Shown: one piece after another, positions 15,719 to 25,963 of the stretch
Layout of the letters: each line of letters opens with the position of its first letter
Numbering within the stretch: position 1 is the stretch's first letter
DNA from: Ignavibacteriota bacterium
Lineage (GTDB): Bacteria; Bacteroidota; Ignavibacteria; UBA10030; SZUA-254
Direction: 5' to 3'
Assembly: GCA_016212665.1 (NCBI GenBank)
Contig: JACREZ010000006.1
Coordinates: forward strand, 62,001-126,000
DNA length: 64,000 bases
Translations under genes and position numbers: made by a program
Notes under the pieces: model-generated
Told to the model about the DNA's origin: nothing
What the model saw: the letters and a program-made list of their open reading frames with translations, nothing else
Databases searched by the model: none

Positions 15719-18343
15719 ATGAACTTCAACAAATTCACAATCAAATCTCAGGAAGCCGTACAGAACGCGCAGGAGATTGCACAGAGTTACGGCAATCAGG
15801 CAATCGAGCCGGAACATGTGCTTGCCGCGCTTGTGCAGGATACCGAAGGATTGGTCGTTCCGATTCTTCGGAAACTCGGAGCGAATGTTGATTACATCAA
15901 GATTAAAATTGCAGAGGCGTTGGAGAAGTTACCGAAAGTAACAGGTTCCGGAGTCGGCAATCAATATCTTGGTCAATCGCTGAATGAATTGTTTGAGGCG
16001 GCGCTGAAGGAAACACAATCGCTGAAGGATGAATACGTCAGCACCGAACATTTATTGTTGGCGTTGGTTTCGGCAAAGAGCGCAGCAGGAAAACTGTTGC
16101 GTGACCAAGGTATCACGAAGGAAACGATTTACAAAGCATTGAAAGAAGTTCGCGGCACACAGCGCGTCACTGACCAAACACCGGAAGAAAAATATCAATC
16201 GCTCGAACGATTCGGACGAGACCTGAACGAACTTGCACGGCGCGGAAAACTTGACCCGGTCATCGGTCGTGATGAGGAAATACGTCGTGTGTTGCAAGTG
16301 CTATCACGTCGGACGAAAAATAACCCGGTTCTCATCGGAGAGCCGGGCGTCGGCAAAACTGCAATCGCTGAAGGACTCGCCCATCGGATTATTCAGGGAG
16401 ATGTTCCTGAAAATCTCAAGACAAAGCGAATCATAGCGCTCGATATGGGAAGCCTTGTCGCCGGCACAAGTTACCGCGGACAGTTTGAAGAACGGTTAAA
16501 AGCCGTTCTCAAAGAAGTAACGGAATCGGACGGTGAGATTATTCTTTTCATTGATGAGTTACATACGCTTGTCGGTGCAGGAGCGGCGCAAGGCGCTGTG
16601 GATGCGGCAAACATGCTCAAGCCCGCGCTTGCACGCGGCGACCTGCGCGCAATCGGCGCAACAACGATTGATGAATACCGAAAGCACATCGAAAAAGACT
16701 CTGCGTTAGAGCGTCGCTTCCAACCGGTATTGATTGATGAGCCGACAGTGGAAGATACAATCTCCATTCTTCGTGGATTGAAAGAGCGATATGAAGTTCA
16801 TCATGGCGTTCGCATTACCGATGGAGCGATAGTCGCGGCGGCACAGTTAAGTCATCGCTACATCAGCGACCGCTTCCTTCCTGACAAAGCAATTGATTTG
16901 GTTGATGAGTCTGCATCCAAGTTACGCATTGAAATTGATTCGATGCCGGAAGAATTGGATGAAGTTGAACGACGAATCAAGCAATTGGAAATCGAACGTG
17001 AAGCTGTGAAGCGTGAACAAGATGAAGCATCAAAAGAGCGATTGGAGAACATCAGCAAAGAACTTGCTGAACTCAATCAACAACGCTTAGGACTGAAAGC
17101 GCATTGGCAAAATGAAAAAGCCTTGATTCAGTCTATCAGGCAAATGAAAGAGGAAATCGAACATGCAAAAGCCGATGCAGAGAAGAAAGAACGTGAAGGA
17201 GATTTGGCAAAAGTCGCTGAGTTGCGTTACGGTGTAATTGCATCGCTTGAGAAGAACGTGAAAGAAGCGAGCGCATCCTTGACCGTCATCCAAAAAGATA
17301 AAAAGATGCTGAAGGAAGAAGTTGACGCTGAGGACATTGCAGAAGTTGTTGCAAAGTGGACAGGCATTCCTGTTAGCAGAATGTTGGAGAGCGAGCGAAC
17401 AAAGTTGTTGCATCTTGAAGACAGATTGCACGAGCGGGTGATTGGTCAGGAGGAAGCGGTGCGCGCAATTGCTGATGCGATTCGGAGAAGTCGCGCCGGT
17501 TTGCAGGATGAACGACGACCGATTGGCTCGTTCATTTTTCTCGGAAGCACGGGCGTTGGAAAGACTGAACTTGCCCGTGCGCTTGCTGAGTTTTTATTCA
17601 ATGATGAAAACGCTCTCGTGCGCATTGACATGAGCGAGTACATGGAAAAATTTTCTGTCTCCCGCTTGATTGGCGCTCCGCCCGGGTATGTCGGTTACGA
17701 AGAAGGCGGGCAACTGACAGAAGCGGTAAGACGAAAGCCGTATTCCGTCGTGTTGCTTGATGAGATTGAGAAAGCGCATCCTGAAGTGTTCAATGTGCTG
17801 TTGCAAGTTCTCGATGAAGGACGGCTCACCGATAGCAAAGGACGCACGGTCAACTTCAAGAATACAATTATCATCATGACATCGAATCTCGGCTCTCAAC
17901 TCATCATGCAGAAGTTGATGGAATATCAAGGCTTGGGGAATGATTCGCTTGCATCAATCTATGAAGAGTTGCGCGTGCACTTGTTCGAGATTCTTCGACA
18001 ATCCATCCGTCCGGAGTTTCTCAATCGCATTGATGAAATTATTCTCTTCAAACTTCTCGGCAGAGATGAACTGAGACTCATCGTTAACTTGCAACTCAAA
18101 CGAGTTCAAACCATGCTTGATGCAAAGAACATCAAACTTGAATTTACCGATGAAGCAAAAGATTGGCTTGCGAAGCTTGGCTACGACCCGACTCTTGGTG
18201 CACGTCCGCTAAAGCGCGTCATTCAAAATCATATCGTCAACAAACTTTCCGAACGATTGATTGCGGGTGAGTTTGGTGATGGGGATTCAATTTCAGTTGG
18301 ATTGGATAAACGCGGGTTGATTGAATTTTTCCGACGGCCATAG
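15719..18343 (+). CDS. clpB: Disaggregase ClpB (Hsp104)
   Basis: An 874-residue AAA+ chaperone with two ATPase rings. The N domain has two Clp repeats (about 1-145). NBD1 has Walker [11 protein letters not shown] long coiled-coil middle domain (about 405-525) distinguishes ClpB from ClpA/C. NBD2 has Walker [10 protein letters not shown] and arginine-finger region [11 protein letters not shown]. Works with DnaK to dissolve aggregates, consistent with its position after dnaK. Confidence 0.97.
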   Translation: MNFNKFTIKSQEAVQNAQEIAQSYGNQAIEPEHVLAALVQDTEGLVVPILRKLGANVDYIKIKIAEALEKLPKVTGSGVGNQYLGQSLNELFEAALKETQSLKDEYVSTEHLLLALVSAKSAAGKLLRDQGITKETIYKALKEVRGTQRVTDQTPEEKYQSLERFGRDLNELARRGKLDPVIGRDEEIRRVLQVLSRRTKNNPVLIGEPGVGKTAIAEGLAHRIIQGDVPENLKTKRIIALDMGSLVAGTSYRGQFEERLKAVLKEVTESDGEIILFIDELHTLVGAGAAQGAVDAANMLKPALARGDLRAIGATTIDEYRKHIEKDSALERRFQPVLIDEPTVEDTISILRGLKERYEVHHGVRITDGAIVAAAQLSHRYISDRFLPDKAIDLVDESASKLRIEIDSMPEELDEVERRIKQLEIEREAVKREQDEASKERLENISKELAELNQQRLGLKAHWQNEKALIQSIRQMKEEIEHAKADAEKKEREGDLAKVAELRYGVIASLEKNVKEASASLTVIQKDKKMLKEEVDAEDIAEVVAKWTGIPVSRMLESERTKLLHLEDRLHERVIGQEEAVRAIADAIRRSRAGLQDERRPIGSFIFLGSTGVGKTELARALAEFLFNDENALVRIDMSEYMEKFSVSRLIGAPPGYVGYEEGGQLTEAVRRKPYSVVLLDEIEKAHPEVFNVLLQVLDEGRLTDSKGRTVNFKNTIIIMTSNLGSQLIMQKLMEYQGLGNDSLASIYEELRVHLFEILRQSIRPEFLNRIDEIILFKLLGRDELRLIVNLQLKRVQTMLDAKNIKLEFTDEAKDWLAKLGYDPTLGARPLKRVIQNHIVNKLSERLIAGEFGDGDSISVGLDKRGLIEFFRRP

Positions 18344-18497
18344 CATCAAATGTTATACTCACGTATTCGTCAATGATCATTTCTCCAATGACAACGGAAA
18401 ACTGTAATATGAAGCCGGCGATGCCTGAAAATTAGAGTTGGTTATCCCTCCTAATTTTCTTACCTTTTGGAGCAATTTTTGAAGATTTAGAACGAAT

Positions 18498-19406
18498 ATG
18501 ATTTCTCTGATTATCCACGGTGGTGCATGGGACATTCCTCATGATTTGTTAGATGCACATAAACTCGGTGTTCAAGAAGCCCTTTCCCTTGGCTGGCAAA
18601 TGCTTACGAAAGGAAGCAGCGCGGTTGATACCGTCGAACAAGTGGTAAAGAGTCTCGAAGACAACGGAACGTTTGATGCGGGACTCGGTTCTCATTTAAA
18701 TGCTGATGGTTTGATTGAACTCGATGCAAGTATCATGAACGGGAAGACACTAAGGTGCGGTGCGGTTGCCGCAGTCAGACACATCCGTAATCCGATTTCC
18801 CTCTCAAGAAAAATAATGGATGAAAGCGAACATATCCTTCTTGCCGGAAGCGGGGCAGAAGATTTTGCACTCGAACATGGAATGAATTTGTGTTCCTACA
18901 AAGAGATGGTTTCGCCGCGCGAACTGAACAAATGGAAAGCCTTTCAATCGGGCGGACACTTCAGCACAAAAGACGCATTCAAGAAGACACAGGCGGCAAG
19001 CGATACAGTCGGAGCGGTTGCAATGGATAACGATGGAAATATTTGTGTCGGAACTTCTACAGGGGGAACATTCAATAAACATCCGGGACGAGTCGGTGAC
19101 TCTCCGCTCATCGGTTGCGGAACGTATGCGGATAACGACATCGGCGGTGTCTCGACAACCGGTTGGGGCGAAGCGATGATTAAAATTGTCATGGCAAAAA
19201 CGGTGATTGACATGCTCGAACAAAATGGCGGCGATGTTTCCGATGCCGCAACACGAGGAATTGATTTGCTGAAACGAAAAGTTGACGGCTACGGCGGAGT
19301 CATCGTGATGAATAAGCGCGGAGAAGTCGGTGTTGCATACAACACGCCGCGCATGGCCCGCGGCTATATGACGGAACAAATGACCGAACCAATCATCACC
19401 GTATGA
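18498..19406 (+). CDS. iaaA: Isoaspartyl peptidase / L-asparaginase (Ntn hydrolase)
   Basis: A 302-residue plant-type asparaginase that would self-cleave before the Thr in SDTVGAVAMD, the catalytic nucleophile of the family. Supporting motifs are GGAWDIP at the N-terminus, GVSTTGWGE and the GTSTGG substrate loop. It hydrolyses isoaspartyl dipeptides and asparagine. No signal peptide. The stop overlaps the next start (ATGA), so it is coupled to the RNA methyltransferase. Confidence 0.93.
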   Translation: MISLIIHGGAWDIPHDLLDAHKLGVQEALSLGWQMLTKGSSAVDTVEQVVKSLEDNGTFDAGLGSHLNADGLIELDASIMNGKTLRCGAVAAVRHIRNPISLSRKIMDESEHILLAGSGAEDFALEHGMNLCSYKEMVSPRELNKWKAFQSGGHFSTKDAFKKTQAASDTVGAVAMDNDGNICVGTSTGGTFNKHPGRVGDSPLIGCGTYADNDIGGVSTTGWGEAMIKIVMAKTVIDMLEQNGGDVSDAATRGIDLLKRKVDGYGGVIVMNKRGEVGVAYNTPRMARGYMTEQMTEPIITV

Positions 19407-20737
19407 AACTTGCTTCCATCGTCGGACATATTTTAGAAGTCTGTGCACTTGCCGAAGCGAGTTCAAAACCTGTTGACCAAATTGTCTGGATTTTTTTCAA
19501 AGAACGGCATTACTTGGGAGCGCGTGACCGGTTCAGAATCCGTGCGTCTGTCTTCGGGATGCAACGGGATTGGCGGTATGTACATTTTCTGAGTCAATCG
19601 TTTTTTCAGAATCACTCCGGCGAGATTGTTCACCCATCAAATCATTTCAAGTATTTACCTTCGTATGTTGCTCATGCCCGAATCGTCTTCGAACATCCTG
19701 CGGACGACATGCTTATCGGACTTGAAGAACTTTGGCGAACGCATTATCCTTCTATTGATTTAGCATCGTACATCAAATTGTTGGAAGAACATGCAAACGA
19801 TGTTTTGAATATTCCCGACCAGGTTGAACGATTGGCAACACACTACTCGTTTCCTGATTGGATGGTGAAACGATTTCTCGAACAGTACGGTAATGAAACC
19901 GAAGTACTGTTGCAAGGATTGAATAAAAGCGCTCGTGCAACATTGCGCGTCAATCTTCTCAAAGTTTCGCGGGAAGAATGTCAACAACAATTACTTGATG
20001 AAACGATTGAAAGTTCTCCAACCCACTTCTCCCCTGTCGGATTGATTACGACGAAACGATTTAATCGTCAGGCTTCCCCCGCATTCAAGCAAGGTTTGTT
20101 TGAGTTTCAGGATGAAGGAAGTCAACTCATTTCTTTGCTCGCTGATGCAAAACCCGGGCAATTTGTAATTGATGCGTGTGCAGGCGGCGGCGGAAAAACG
20201 ATGCACATGGTTGAGATGATGAACGATAGCGGTGAACTCATCGCGATTGATATTGATGCAAAACGACTTGAAGGATTGGAAGTCAGGAAAACTCGTTCAC
20301 ATATTCGTAGCATTAAGTTGCTCACGGTTGATGCTATCAATAAAAACGAATTAACGAACAAAGCCGACCTCGTTCTTGTTGACGCACCGTGCAGCGGTGT
20401 CGGGCGCATACGTCGAAGCCCTGACATCAAGCGACATCTTACTGAAGCAATGGTGGATTCATATCCACAGAAGCAAAAAGAAATTCTGTTAAGCAATGCT
20501 GACTTTGTAAAACAAAACGGACGCTTGGTGTATGCTACATGTTCATTATTCAAAACAGAAAATGAAGATGTTGTGAACACATTTCTTGAAGAGCGAAAAG
20601 ATTTTCGGCTCGTTTCCCCGACAGAGCAATTGCAACAACTCGGCATCGAACCAAGTAACGATGATTTTGTCAGATTACTTCCCCATCGTTACCCGACCGA
20701 CGGATTTTTTATTGCAGTGATGGAACGAAACACCTGA
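19403..20737 (+). CDS. RsmB/NOP2-family 23S/16S rRNA (cytosine-C5) methyltransferase
   Basis: A 444-residue SAM-dependent RNA methyltransferase. The N-terminal half has a NusB-like/RsmB N-domain feel. The C-terminal Rossmann fold has the SAM loop DACAGGGGKTMHM and the two catalytic cysteines in DAPCSGVGRIRR and YATCSLFKTEN. The exact target base is not decided by sequence. The start ATG overlaps the iaaA stop. Confidence 0.9.
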   Translation: MKLASIVGHILEVCALAEASSKPVDQIVWIFFKERHYLGARDRFRIRASVFGMQRDWRYVHFLSQSFFQNHSGEIVHPSNHFKYLPSYVAHARIVFEHPADDMLIGLEELWRTHYPSIDLASYIKLLEEHANDVLNIPDQVERLATHYSFPDWMVKRFLEQYGNETEVLLQGLNKSARATLRVNLLKVSREECQQQLLDETIESSPTHFSPVGLITTKRFNRQASPAFKQGLFEFQDEGSQLISLLADAKPGQFVIDACAGGGGKTMHMVEMMNDSGELIAIDIDAKRLEGLEVRKTRSHIRSIKLLTVDAINKNELTNKADLVLVDAPCSGVGRIRRSPDIKRHLTEAMVDSYPQKQKEILLSNADFVKQNGRLVYATCSLFKTENEDVVNTFLEERKDFRLVSPTEQLQQLGIEPSNDDFVRLLPHRYPTDGFFIAVMERNT

Positions 20738-20806
20738 GTGTTTGGTTGTTAGTTCGTCGCTTTGTAATTTTAACCGATTTATAATCAAACACATTGAATA
20801 TACTCT

Positions 20807-21313
20807 ATGAAACAAAACCTTTTCTTTCTTTTTTCATTCATTGTTCTTTGGGGATGTTCACCTTCACCTGAAGCAACGTACAAAGAAGCCCGCACCGCAG
20901 AGGAACAGAAGAACTTCCCGCTCGCACTTGAACGGTACGAACAAATCGTGAACGATAATACTGAAACCGCGTATGCTGAAAGTTCTCAGTATCGCATTGC
21001 GTTGATTTATAACAACGAGTTACGGGAAATTGAAAAAGCCGCTCGCGCCTACCGGAAATTCTCAACGCTTTTTCCGAACAGCAAAGACGCTCCGACCTGC
21101 ATGTTCCTCGCTGCCTTCATCTACAATAATGACATGAAGAAACCGGACAGTGCAAAAGCAATCTATGAAGAATTCATGCAGAAGTTTCCGACTCACGAAC
21201 TTTATACGTCTGCAAAGTTTGAACTCCAAACGATGGGAAAAGACCCGGGCGAATTTCTTCACAGCGACACGACAACTCAGGTCGCGCAATCGGAAGAATC
21301 GAAAACAAAGTGA
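20807..21313 (+). CDS. TPR-containing lipoprotein
   Basis: A 168-residue lipoprotein with signal sequence and lipobox VLWGC (Cys17). The mature part holds tetratricopeptide-like repeats (SQYRIALIYNNELREIEKAARAYRKF…; FLAAFIYNNDMKKPDSAKAIYEEF…), similar to BamD or CpoB/YbgF but shorter than BamD. It may act as an envelope scaffold. The stop overlaps the GTG start of the DUF58 gene, so the two are translationally coupled. Confidence 0.8.
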   Translation: MKQNLFFLFSFIVLWGCSPSPEATYKEARTAEEQKNFPLALERYEQIVNDNTETAYAESSQYRIALIYNNELREIEKAARAYRKFSTLFPNSKDAPTCMFLAAFIYNNDMKKPDSAKAIYEEFMQKFPTHELYTSAKFELQTMGKDPGEFLHSDTTTQVAQSEESKTK

Positions 21314-22218
21314 CCGACACAAAGCAATCATATCGAAAATATTTACAGCCGGAAGTTGTCGCAAAACTTTCCAACATGGAACTTGTTGCGCGGCTCGTGG
21401 TCGAGGGATTCATCACGGGCTTGCATAAAAGTCCGTATCACGGTTTCAGCGTCGAGTTCGCCGAGCATCGTCAGTACATGCCGGGGGATGAAATCAAACA
21501 TATTGATTGGAAAATATTCGGACGGACTGACCGCTACTATATCAAACAGTTTGAGGAAGAGACGAATCTCAAAGCATATTTGATTCTTGATTCAAGTCGT
21601 TCGATGGCGTTCAAGTCGGAAGGCAACATGACGAAATTGGAATATGCGTCGTTCACAACTGCCGCGCTTGCTCAGTTGATGGTACAGCAACGAGATGCAG
21701 TCGGGTTAACCGTGTATGATGAAAAAGTGCAAACGCACATGCCGCCGCACGCGACGAAATCATATCTGAAACAAATCCTGAAACAATTGGAATTGATTCA
21801 ACCAAGCAACAAAACGAGTACGGCAGAATCGTTACACATAGTTGCAGAGCGAATCAAGCGGCGCGGGCTGGTAATTATTCTCAGTGATTTGTTTGATGAG
21901 CCAAGCCAGGTGATGAGCGCGCTCAAACATTTCCGGCACAAGAAAAACGAAGTCATCGTCATGCAGGTGCTTGACCCGTTGGAGCGAAGTTTCGCGTTCG
22001 GTCGCGATGCAGTCTTCAAAGATTTGGAAACGAACGAAGAACTGACAACGCAACCCTGGCACATTCAAAAAGCCTATCAGGAATCAATGAAAAATTTTCT
22101 TGAGACCTATAAGCGTGAGTGCCGTGAACACAACATTGACTATGTTCTGCTCGATACTTCGATGCCGTTTGATACTGCGTTGTTTTTATACCTGAACAAG
22201 CGAATGAAACTTGGATAG
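21310..22218 (+). CDS. DUF58 / vWA-like domain protein
   Basis: A 302-residue soluble protein with the DUF58 signature RQYMPGDEIKHIDWKIFGRT, followed by a von Willebrand A-like fold with a DxSxS-type metal site (LDSSRSMAF). In many bacteria DUF58 proteins are encoded next to MoxR AAA+ ATPases, but no MoxR is seen here. The start is GTG overlapping the upstream TGA (GTGA). Function is unknown beyond a probable role in envelope or complex maturation. Confidence 0.85.
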   Translation: MTDTKQSYRKYLQPEVVAKLSNMELVARLVVEGFITGLHKSPYHGFSVEFAEHRQYMPGDEIKHIDWKIFGRTDRYYIKQFEEETNLKAYLILDSSRSMAFKSEGNMTKLEYASFTTAALAQLMVQQRDAVGLTVYDEKVQTHMPPHATKSYLKQILKQLELIQPSNKTSTAESLHIVAERIKRRGLVIILSDLFDEPSQVMSALKHFRHKKNEVIVMQVLDPLERSFAFGRDAVFKDLETNEELTTQPWHIQKAYQESMKNFLETYKRECREHNIDYVLLDTSMPFDTALFLYLNKRMKLG

Positions 22219-22364
22219 TTCTCGTTCAATGAATTGCATCCATGATGTAGAGGGATTTACACAAAAACCGGTTGCACTTATTTCCCGTTTCGTAATCTCT
22301 CGTTTGAATTGAGTGTGAAGAATTAAATTTCTTCCACTCAATTTATCTTTCTATCTTCCTACCC

Positions 22365-25238
22365 ATGCAACAAAACAATCTCATCGTCAAAGGCGCACGC
22401 GTCCACAATCTTAAAAATATTGATGTGGAGATGCCGCGTGAAAAACTCGTCGTTATTACCGGCTTATCCGGTTCGGGCAAATCGAGTTTGGCGTTTGATA
22501 CAATTTATGCAGAAGGACAACGCCGCTACATGGAAACAATGTCGGCGTACGCGCGGCAATTCCTCGGTGGACTCGAACGACCCGATGTTGATTACATCGA
22601 AGGATTGAGTCCGTCCATTTCGATTGAACAGAAATCTATTTCTCACAATCCCCGCTCAACTGTCGGAACGGTGACAGAGATTTATGATTATCTCCGATTG
22701 TTGTTCGCTCGTGTCGGAACGCAGTTTTGTTACAATTGCAATCAACCGGTGCAAAAACAATCAGTTGACCAAATTATTGATTCTGTCATGGCGATGAAAT
22801 CGGGGACGAAGTTGCAAATACTCGCTCCCGTTGTTCGCGGAAGAAAAGGTCATTACAGGGAATTGTTTGAGGAGATTCTGAAAGATGGCTACCTGCGTGT
22901 TAGGGTTGATGGGGAAACGAAGGAAATCTCCGAAGGAATGCAAGTTCAGCGTTACAAAATCCATAACATCGAAGTTGTTGTTGATAGAATTGTTCTGGAG
23001 AAAGATTTACGTTCACGGGTTGCAGAGTCAATCGAAACCGCACTCGAACTTGGAGAAGGTTCCGTCATCGTGCATGACGGAAAGGATGAACAATTATATA
23101 GTAAACTTCTCGCTTGTGTTCGATGTGGCATTAGTTACGAAGAACTCGCACCGAATTCTTTCTCGTTCAATTCACCGTACGGCGCTTGTCCCGATTGTAA
23201 TGGCTTAGGTGAAAAACGGGAATTCGATATTAACCTGATTATTCCCGACTATTCACTCACGATTGCTGAAGGTGGAATCGAACCGCTCGGAAAACCGAGA
23301 GAGACATGGTTGTGGAGTCAACTTCGTGCCGTAGCAAAGCGGTTTAAGTTTGATTTCAACACACCCATCAAAAAGTTACCAAAGAAAATTCATGACATCA
23401 TTTTGTATGGCTCCGGTGATGAGAAGTTGGAAATCCTTTATACTTCATCAACCGGAAGAACGGTAACATACCGCCATCGGTACAACGGTTTGCTTGCGGG
23501 ACTTGAACGATATGTTGAAGAAGCAAGCACCACTACAATTCGTGAGTGGGTAGAATCATTCATGAGCAGAATTGCGTGTCCGGTTTGCAACGGTGCCCGG
23601 TTGAAAAAAGAACGATTGGCTGTGAAGTTGATTGATGCAAAGACTCATCAATCGGTGAATGTTCACCAAATAGTTACTAAATCAATTCAGAGAGCCAACA
23701 AGTTCTTCAAGGAATTGAAACTCACCGAGCGACAAATGGAAATCGCTCATCAAATCATTTATGAAATACAAACACGATTACAATTTTTACTGAATGTCGG
23801 ATTGGATTATTTGACGCTTGACCGTTCTGCCCGAACGCTTTCGGGAGGAGAGTCGCAGCGCATCCGGCTTGCAACTCAAATCGGCTCGCAATTGGTCGGC
23901 GTGTTGTACATTCTTGATGAACCAAGTATCGGACTTCATCAGCGTGATAATATCAAGCTAATAAATTCGCTCAAACAACTTCGCGATTTGGGAAACTCCG
24001 TCATCGTTGTCGAACATGACAAAGAGATGATTGAAAGCGCGGACTTCGTTATTGATTTGGGACCGGGTGCAGGAGAACATGGTGGATTATTAGTTGCCTC
24101 AGGGGACCAAAAACAATTCAAAAGCCAAAAATCAAAATTAAAAAAGAATGGAGATGGAAAAGATAATCTCTCATTAACGGCTCATTATTTATTCGGGAAA
24201 AAGAAAATTGAAATCCCTGCTACTCGAAGAAAAGGGAATGGAAAATATCTTCAACTCAAACAATGTTCAGGAAATAATCTTAAATCTGTTGATGTGAATT
24301 TTCCGTTGGGGACATTCATTTGCATTACCGGCGTAAGCGGTTCGGGAAAGTCATCGCTAATTACTGAAACGTTGTACAACATCCTTTCAAGAAAGTTTTA
24401 CAAATCGAAGAATGTGCCGTTGCCATATTCTTCAATTGATGGCATCAAACACATTGATAAAGTGATTGACATAGACCAGTCTCCGATTGGAAGAACGCCT
24501 CGTTCCAATCCTGCAACCTACACCGGATTGTTCACGCTTATCCGGGATTTGTACGCACAACTTCCTGAAGCAAAGATTCGCGGCTACAAAGTCGGACGGT
24601 TCAGCTTCAACGTAAAAGGCGGACGGTGTGAAGAATGTGAAGGCGATGGTCTGAGAAAAATCGAAATGAATTTTTTGCCTGATGTCTATGTGTTGTGTGA
24701 AGTCTGCAAAGGAAGGCGGTACAATCGGGAAACGCTTGAGGTGTTGTACAAAGGTAAATCAATTTCTGATGTGCTTGAAATGACCGTAACAGAAGCATTG
24801 GAATTTTTCAGTGAGATTCCGCGCATCAAACGAAAGCTGGAAACGTTGCACGATGTCGGTCTTGGTTACATTCGTCTCGGTCAGCAAGCAACCACAATTT
24901 CCGGTGGTGAAGCACAACGTGTGAAACTTTCAACCGAACTTTCGAAACTTGCAACCGGAAATACACTCTATATTCTTGATGAACCGACAACCGGCTTGCA
25001 CTTTGAAGACATCCGGATGTTACTTGCAGTATTAAATAAGTTAGTTGATAAAGGGAACACGGTCATCGTCATTGAACATAATCTCGATGTCATAAAAACT
25101 GCTGATTGGGTAATTGATTTGGGACCGGAGGGCGGTGATGCGGGAGGAAGAATTGTTGCAGTAGGAACGCCGGAAGAGATTGCCGGATGCAAAGAATCCT
25201 ATACAGGGTTTTATCTCAAGAAAGCATTGAAACTTTGA
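22365..25238 (+). CDS. uvrA: UvrABC excision nuclease subunit A
   Basis: A 957-residue DNA damage-recognition ATPase with two ABC modules. Walker A1 is [10 protein letters not shown] and A2 is [10 protein letters not shown]. Signature motifs are [11 protein letters not shown] and [11 protein letters not shown]. Zinc-finger cysteines are seen in CVRCGIS…CPDCNG and CEECEG…CEVCKG. An unusual Lys-rich insert (about residues 584-602, [18 protein letters not shown]) lies just before the conserved [11 protein letters not shown] region. At DNA level it is an A-rich repeat like those in intergenic gaps. Confidence 0.98.
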   Translation: MQQNNLIVKGARVHNLKNIDVEMPREKLVVITGLSGSGKSSLAFDTIYAEGQRRYMETMSAYARQFLGGLERPDVDYIEGLSPSISIEQKSISHNPRSTVGTVTEIYDYLRLLFARVGTQFCYNCNQPVQKQSVDQIIDSVMAMKSGTKLQILAPVVRGRKGHYRELFEEILKDGYLRVRVDGETKEISEGMQVQRYKIHNIEVVVDRIVLEKDLRSRVAESIETALELGEGSVIVHDGKDEQLYSKLLACVRCGISYEELAPNSFSFNSPYGACPDCNGLGEKREFDINLIIPDYSLTIAEGGIEPLGKPRETWLWSQLRAVAKRFKFDFNTPIKKLPKKIHDIILYGSGDEKLEILYTSSTGRTVTYRHRYNGLLAGLERYVEEASTTTIREWVESFMSRIACPVCNGARLKKERLAVKLIDAKTHQSVNVHQIVTKSIQRANKFFKELKLTERQMEIAHQIIYEIQTRLQFLLNVGLDYLTLDRSARTLSGGESQRIRLATQIGSQLVGVLYILDEPSIGLHQRDNIKLINSLKQLRDLGNSVIVVEHDKEMIESADFVIDLGPGAGEHGGLLVASGDQKQFKSQKSKLKKNGDGKDNLSLTAHYLFGKKKIEIPATRRKGNGKYLQLKQCSGNNLKSVDVNFPLGTFICITGVSGSGKSSLITETLYNILSRKFYKSKNVPLPYSSIDGIKHIDKVIDIDQSPIGRTPRSNPATYTGLFTLIRDLYAQLPEAKIRGYKVGRFSFNVKGGRCEECEGDGLRKIEMNFLPDVYVLCEVCKGRRYNRETLEVLYKGKSISDVLEMTVTEALEFFSEIPRIKRKLETLHDVGLGYIRLGQQATTISGGEAQRVKLSTELSKLATGNTLYILDEPTTGLHFEDIRMLLAVLNKLVDKGNTVIVIEHNLDVIKTADWVIDLGPEGGDAGGRIVAVGTPEEIAGCKESYTGFYLKKALKL

Positions 25239-25252
25239 AACAAATTGGTAAT

Positions 25253-25323
25253 CGTCATTCCTGCGCCAGCAGGAATCCAATCACTATTTGCTAATTGGTT
25301 TCCGCATTAAATGCGGAATGACA
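25253..25323. repeat. Inverted-repeat (MITE-like) element between uvrA and mpg
   Basis: It begins CGTCATTCCTGC and ends GCGGAATGACA. Inner arms are CCTGCGCCAGCAGG and CCGCATTAAATGCGG. Its termini resemble those of the element in the dnaK leader. It may also serve as a bidirectional terminator for the two convergent genes. Confidence 0.7.
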
Positions 25324-25330
25324 AATTGTG

Positions 25331-25963
25331 TTACTTTTTTGAAACCCAAGGATCATCTTGCAAAAAAAATCTCCACAATTTATCTTTGCCGTTGGTGATT
25401 CCGATTCGCGAGGAAATTCTGACTTGTGAATTGTGGATGCTTTCCCCTTCGGTGATATAAATCTCGTTTCCTGATAAGTCTACTCCATTTTCTTTTCTGC
25501 CTAAAGAAAATGCCTGACAAATTTTTGCCGGACCGTTCGTTAGATTAAATCCGGTCAATCCGCGATTCTTTTCCATGATTTTAATTCCTTGAAGCGGTTC
25601 AATACCGCGAATGAGAACTGCCGCGCCGATTCCTTCTTGTTCAGTAACAACGTTCGCACAGAAGTGCATTCCGTACGTGAAATAAACGTAGAGATGTCCG
25701 CCCTTCAAAAACATCACCTCATTTCGTTTTGTCTGACCACGATATGAATGACTTGCAACATCGTCAGGAAGATACGCTTCAACCTCTACAATTTTTCCGA
25801 CAAGTTTTCCTTCCGGTAAAACACGAACGAAATATTTACCGAGTAAATCCTTTGCTACAGTTAGTGTTGGTCGAAGATAAAATGAACGTGACAGTTTTGT
25901 AGGGCGAAATTTATTTCGTCCACCGTGTCGAACTGAAGTTCGACCTACAAGCGATGCCAACAA
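25331..25963 (-). CDS. mpg: 3-methyladenine DNA glycosylase (Mpg/AAG family)
   Basis: A 210-residue base-excision repair glycosylase. The family body starts at about residue 24 (KLSRSFYLRPTLTVAKDLLGKYFVR) and includes EVEAYLPDDVASHSYRGQT and GMHFCANVV. The frame begins with TTG immediately after the stop of the upstream dehydrogenase gene. An in-frame 54-bp palindromic repeat (25897-25950) encodes 18 extra N-terminal residues. Removing it leaves MLASQ-LSRSFYLRP, a normal N-terminus. Confidence 0.9.
   Translation of the reverse strand: MLASLVGRTSVRHGGRNKFRPTKLSRSFYLRPTLTVAKDLLGKYFVRVLPEGKLVGKIVEVEAYLPDDVASHSYRGQTKRNEVMFLKGGHLYVYFTYGMHFCANVVTEQEGIGAAVLIRGIEPLQGIKIMEKNRGLTGFNLTNGPAKICQAFSLGRKENGVDLSGNEIYITEGESIHNSQVRISSRIGITNGKDKLWRFFLQDDPWVSKK
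25897..25950. repeat. 54-bp palindromic element inserted in frame in mpg
   Basis: It starts TTGTAGG and ends CCTACAA and contains two hairpins (GGCGAAATTTATTTCGTCC and GTCGAACTGAAGTTCGAC). Its length is 18 codons, so the reading frame is kept. A related end (TTGTAGGCGCAACC, read on the minus strand) occurs inside the element at 60358-60479. Confidence 0.8.
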
